A stretch of DNA of 7,222 nt, taken from assembly GCA_002313795.1 (NCBI GenBank), contig DCCL01000087.1, positions 5,549-12,770 on the forward strand. Direction: 5' to 3'. The stretch comes from Faecalibacterium prausnitzii (GTDB taxonomy: Bacteria > Bacillota > Clostridia > Oscillospirales > Ruminococcaceae). Below, piece after piece: positions 5,537 through 7,222 of this stretch (positions are counted from its first letter, which is position 1; every line of letters starts with the position of its first letter). Under the pieces are notes generated by a model, which had not been told where the DNA came from, searched no databases, and was given only the letters and a program-made list of their open reading frames with translations. The position numbers and the translations under genes were made by a program.

Positions 5537-5572
5537 AAAAAAAGACTGCCGTGCAGTTTCTGCACAGCAGTC
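5537..5572 (-). terminator. Terminator of the small Cys-rich gene
   Basis: In the minus-strand transcript GACTGCTGTGCAG (5572-5560) pairs with CTGCACGGCAGTC (5556-5544) over 13 positions, one of them a U-G, around a three-base loop. Seven T follow (5543-5537). It begins 16 bases after the small gene's stop and lies just upstream of the HD-GYP gene's promoter, insulating the two units. Confidence 0.93.
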
Positions 5573-5588
5573 CAAAAAACGATATCTG

Positions 5589-5783
5589 TCAGTTCCGGTA
5601 GCAACGGTCCTGACCCACGAGCCAGTCCTCGCACAGCTGTTCCGCCTCTTCCCGGCTGCGGCTGACGCAGTTGAAGAGCCGGCCCTGCAGCGAACAATAA
5701 GAATAGCGAACTTTCGGTACTCCATTTGCATCCCGGAATGATTCACACCGTTCCTGTCCCGGCATCAAACAGCATTGTTCCAT
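5589..5783 (-). CDS. 64-residue Cys-rich protein, DUF3873-like
   Basis: This small soluble protein has seven cysteines (4, 5, 13, 30, 39, 51, 61). Its core, roughly residues 11-56, reads ERCESF, then RYSYCSLQGRLFNCVS (26-41), then REEAEQLCEDWL (44-55). The pattern of an aromatic strand, Gly-x-Leu-Phe, and a helix ending Asp/Glu-Trp-Leu recalls small DUF3873-type proteins, which I know mainly from Bacteroidetes conjugative elements; this is a resemblance from memory. Its function is unknown. I chose ATG 5783, with AAAGGAAG 11 bases upstream and a fitting promoter. The frame continues 13 codons to a GTG at 5822, but that lies almost on the predicted transcription start. It is a complete single-gene unit with its own promoter and terminator. 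The cysteines are not arranged as clean CxxC pairs, so a zinc ribbon is not obvious. Confidence 0.7.
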   Translation of the reverse strand: MEQCCLMPGQERCESFRDANGVPKVRYSYCSLQGRLFNCVSRSREEAEQLCEDWLVGQDRCYRN

Positions 5784-5831
5784 ACGTTTTCGCGCTTCCT
5801 TTCCGGCTGCTCTCGGCAGCACAACGTGCTT

Positions 5832-5860
5832 ATTTTATCACGTTTCGGTCGGGGTGGCTA
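5832..5860 (-). promoter_or_regulatory. Extended -10 promoter of the small Cys-rich gene
   Basis: On the minus strand TAGCCA (5860-5855, 4/6 match), 17 bases and TAAAAT (5837-5832), preceded by TG one base upstream, form an extended -10 promoter. Transcription would start near 5825, about 42 bases before the chosen ATG. This supports the small gene as a real, separately expressed unit. Confidence 0.6.
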
Positions 5861-5870
5861 TTCGCTCTTT

Positions 5871-5897
5871 CCACAAAAAGCGCTCCGCTTTTTGTGG
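5871..5897. terminator. Perfect 12-bp hairpin after the YfhO-family gene, probable terminator
   Basis: CCACAAAAAGCG (5871-5882) and CGCTTTTTGTGG (5886-5897) are perfect inverted copies with a three-base loop. The A-run and T-run lie inside the stem, so the GCG-GAG-CGC core followed by TTTTT can act as a terminator in either direction. No free U-tract follows the full stem, so it may instead be an mRNA 3'-end-protecting hairpin. It starts 26 bases after the YfhO-family stop and precedes the next promoter. Confidence 0.55.
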
Positions 5898-5923
5898 GAG
5901 AATGTGTATTGACAGCGGGAGAT

Positions 5924-7222
5924 TTAACAGCGTTTCTTTTTCTTCCGGACAAAATACCCAACGTATACGGCAAACACCACCAGAGCCGCCAGCGAGACCT
6001 TGCTGCTGAGGGAGTAGCCATCCGCCTGATAAACGAAATCGATGCTGTTCTCCCCCGCCGGAGCCAGGACCGCCATCAGACCCTCGTCCACCCGGACGAT
6101 ATCCGTCTTCTCCCCGTTGACATAGGCGGTGAAACCGTCATCGTAGGGTACTGAGAAGAACACGAGATTTTCTCGGTCCAGCGTGATGTCCGCATGGAAT
6201 CCGGAGTTGGTCATCCGGAACTCGCTGCTGGCTGTGGCGCGGCGGTCTTCGCAGTCGGAGACGTAGGTATCATACCAGAGGTCGTTCAGCTTCTCGTCCG
6301 GAAGCTTTTTCAGGTACTTACCGTAGGTCTCTGCGTCCTCGTCGCTGAGAACCAGCGTCCGCATGAGCAGGTTGGAGCGGGTATTCTTGACCGTCTCCTC
6401 ATACTCGTCCTCGGTGATATAGTAATCGTAGGTGAAGCCCATGGGAACGTAGTTTTCGTTCTCATACAGCATGAAGCCGTCCTTGGTGTCATAGTAATCC
6501 CATCCGTCATCCGCTGCAGCCAGGAAATCCTCCTGCTTTTGGGGCGTCGTGATGAGATATTTCACACTCAGCAAACCGCGCAGTGCATAATTGGAGATGT
6601 CCGGTTCACTGCGGACATCCCGTTTGACGCCCAGCGCCGGATAGAAGCTGAGGATGCTGGGGGCTGCGGTGCTGCCAAAGTATTGCAGACAGCTCTTATC
6701 CAGCCAGAGGCCCAGATTGTCGTGGGTCTCGTAAGTGTCAACGCGCCAGTCCCCCTCCGGCAGGTCGGCTTTCAGCTTGAGGGCAGAGGTGTACTGCTCC
6801 ACAAGGTCGCTGTCGGTGTGCCACTGGCCGAACTTGCCGATGCCGATATGCACCATACTGAACACACAGCTGAAGACCAGCACCACAGCGGTCAGGCGGC
6901 GGGCAAAATCCCGGCGCTCCCGCCAGCAGTTGCAGATTACCCGATAAAGGATCAGACCACCCAGACCGAAGCCCAGCACCGCCACATACTGGCCGGGGTT
7001 CTGCAGGACGCCCAGCGACCAGGTCTTGGTATCGGCATCCTGCACCGGCACCACCGCAAAGGCCAGCGTTGCCACCATCAGCCATTCGATGCCCCGGGCC
7101 GAAGCGTCCAGCGTCTCGGCGTCGATATCAGGGCTTTCCAGACCACAGGCCGTCATGGCGCAGAGGATGAGCACCGGCATATAGTACCACCGGGCATAAT
7201 AGCTGGAATTGAGGGCATAGAA
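5924..7222 (-). CDS. YfhO-family multi-pass membrane protein, N-terminus cut off by the window edge
   Basis: The frame is open to the right edge, so the start is missing and 432 C-terminal residues are visible. Numbering from the edge, the fragment opens in the YYARWYYMPVL motif typical of YfhO proteins. Membrane helices lie near 12-25, 42-60, 79-98 and 109-128. A soluble domain of about 270 residues follows, probably outside the membrane, then a last helix (about 411-427) and a basic tail, RKKKKRC. YfhO proteins are large GT-C-type membrane proteins; B. subtilis YfhO is needed for sugar decoration of lipoteichoic acid together with CsbB and GtcA. A similar envelope-glycosylation role is likely here, with the sugar and acceptor unknown. 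Members usually have 800-1000 residues, so roughly half is outside the window. An ATG at 7180 falls inside the conserved region and is not the start. The upstream context is not visible. Confidence 0.85.
   Translation of the reverse strand, partial: FYALNSSYYARWYYMPVLILCAMTACGLESPDIDAETLDASARGIEWLMVATLAFAVVPVQDADTKTWSLGVLQNPGQYVAVLGFGLGGLILYRVICNCWRERRDFARRLTAVVLVFSCVFSMVHIGIGKFGQWHTDSDLVEQYTSALKLKADLPEGDWRVDTYETHDNLGLWLDKSCLQYFGSTAAPSILSFYPALGVKRDVRSEPDISNYALRGLLSVKYLITTPQKQEDFLAAADDGWDYYDTKDGFMLYENENYVPMGFTYDYYITEDEYEETVKNTRSNLLMRTLVLSDEDAETYGKYLKKLPDEKLNDLWYDTYVSDCEDRRATASSEFRMTNSGFHADITLDRENLVFFSVPYDDGFTAYVNGEKTDIVRVDEGLMAVLAPAGENSIDFVYQADGYSLSSKVSLAALVVFAVYVGYFVRKKKKRC

Noticed and set aside
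5909..5914. Plus-strand TTGACA that looks like a -35 box
   Set aside because: It lies at the 3' end of the minus-strand YfhO-family gene. No -10-like hexamer follows at 16-18 bases and no plus-strand gene begins nearby.

Overview
The window reads as a chromosomal segment of a GC-rich, low-mobility member of the Clostridia, most like the gut Ruminococcaceae/Oscillospiraceae (Faecalibacterium and relatives). The grounds are strong AGGAGG-type Shine-Dalgarno sites, high-GC third codon positions, AT-rich consensus promoters in short intergenic gaps, and a Gram-positive-type YfhO membrane protein next to a clostridial-style Crp/Fnr regulator. The assignment comes from composition and protein style only. 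I see no rRNA, tRNA, CRISPR array, insertion sequence or phage gene.

Layout from left to right: (1) 1-176 is a divergent promoter region. A near-consensus promoter fires leftward out of the window, with an inverted repeat centred exactly on its -10 box, and a second promoter fires rightward into an MscS-family mechanosensitive channel (177-1265). (2) A long hairpin terminator (1273-1310) separates that gene from a ZIP-family metal transporter (1321-2082, minus) that converges on it. (3) Upstream of the transporter on the same strand lie a stand-alone HIRAN-domain protein (2145-2489) and a 57-residue, extremely Asp-rich protein (2500-2673). The last two are translationally coupled, because the HIRAN gene's Shine-Dalgarno site overlaps the stop codon of the acidic gene. 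(4) A terminator (2810-2840) ends the next unit, a Crp/Fnr-family regulator (2865-3518) preceded by a variant HD-GYP protein (3593-5416), which has a perfect TTGACA-17-TATAAT promoter. (5) A 64-residue Cys-rich protein (5589-5783) forms its own unit, with an extended -10 promoter and a strong terminator. (6) A YfhO-family membrane protein (5924 to the right edge, minus) enters from the right with its N-terminus missing.

The genes do not form a single pathway. Several concern the envelope or signalling: a tension-gated channel, a divalent-metal transporter, a YfhO-type GT-C envelope glycosylation protein, and a probable HD-GYP phosphodiesterase linked to a cyclic-nucleotide-fold regulator. The least ordinary piece is the acidic protein/HIRAN pair. 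Both proteins end in an Asp-rich tail with a C-terminal phenylalanine, resembling the tip of bacterial single-stranded DNA-binding protein (SSB), and a HIRAN domain is a known DNA-end/ssDNA-binding fold. I regard this as the best candidate for an undescribed small system here. Six of the seven genes are on the minus strand, and the long open frames opposite them are shadows.
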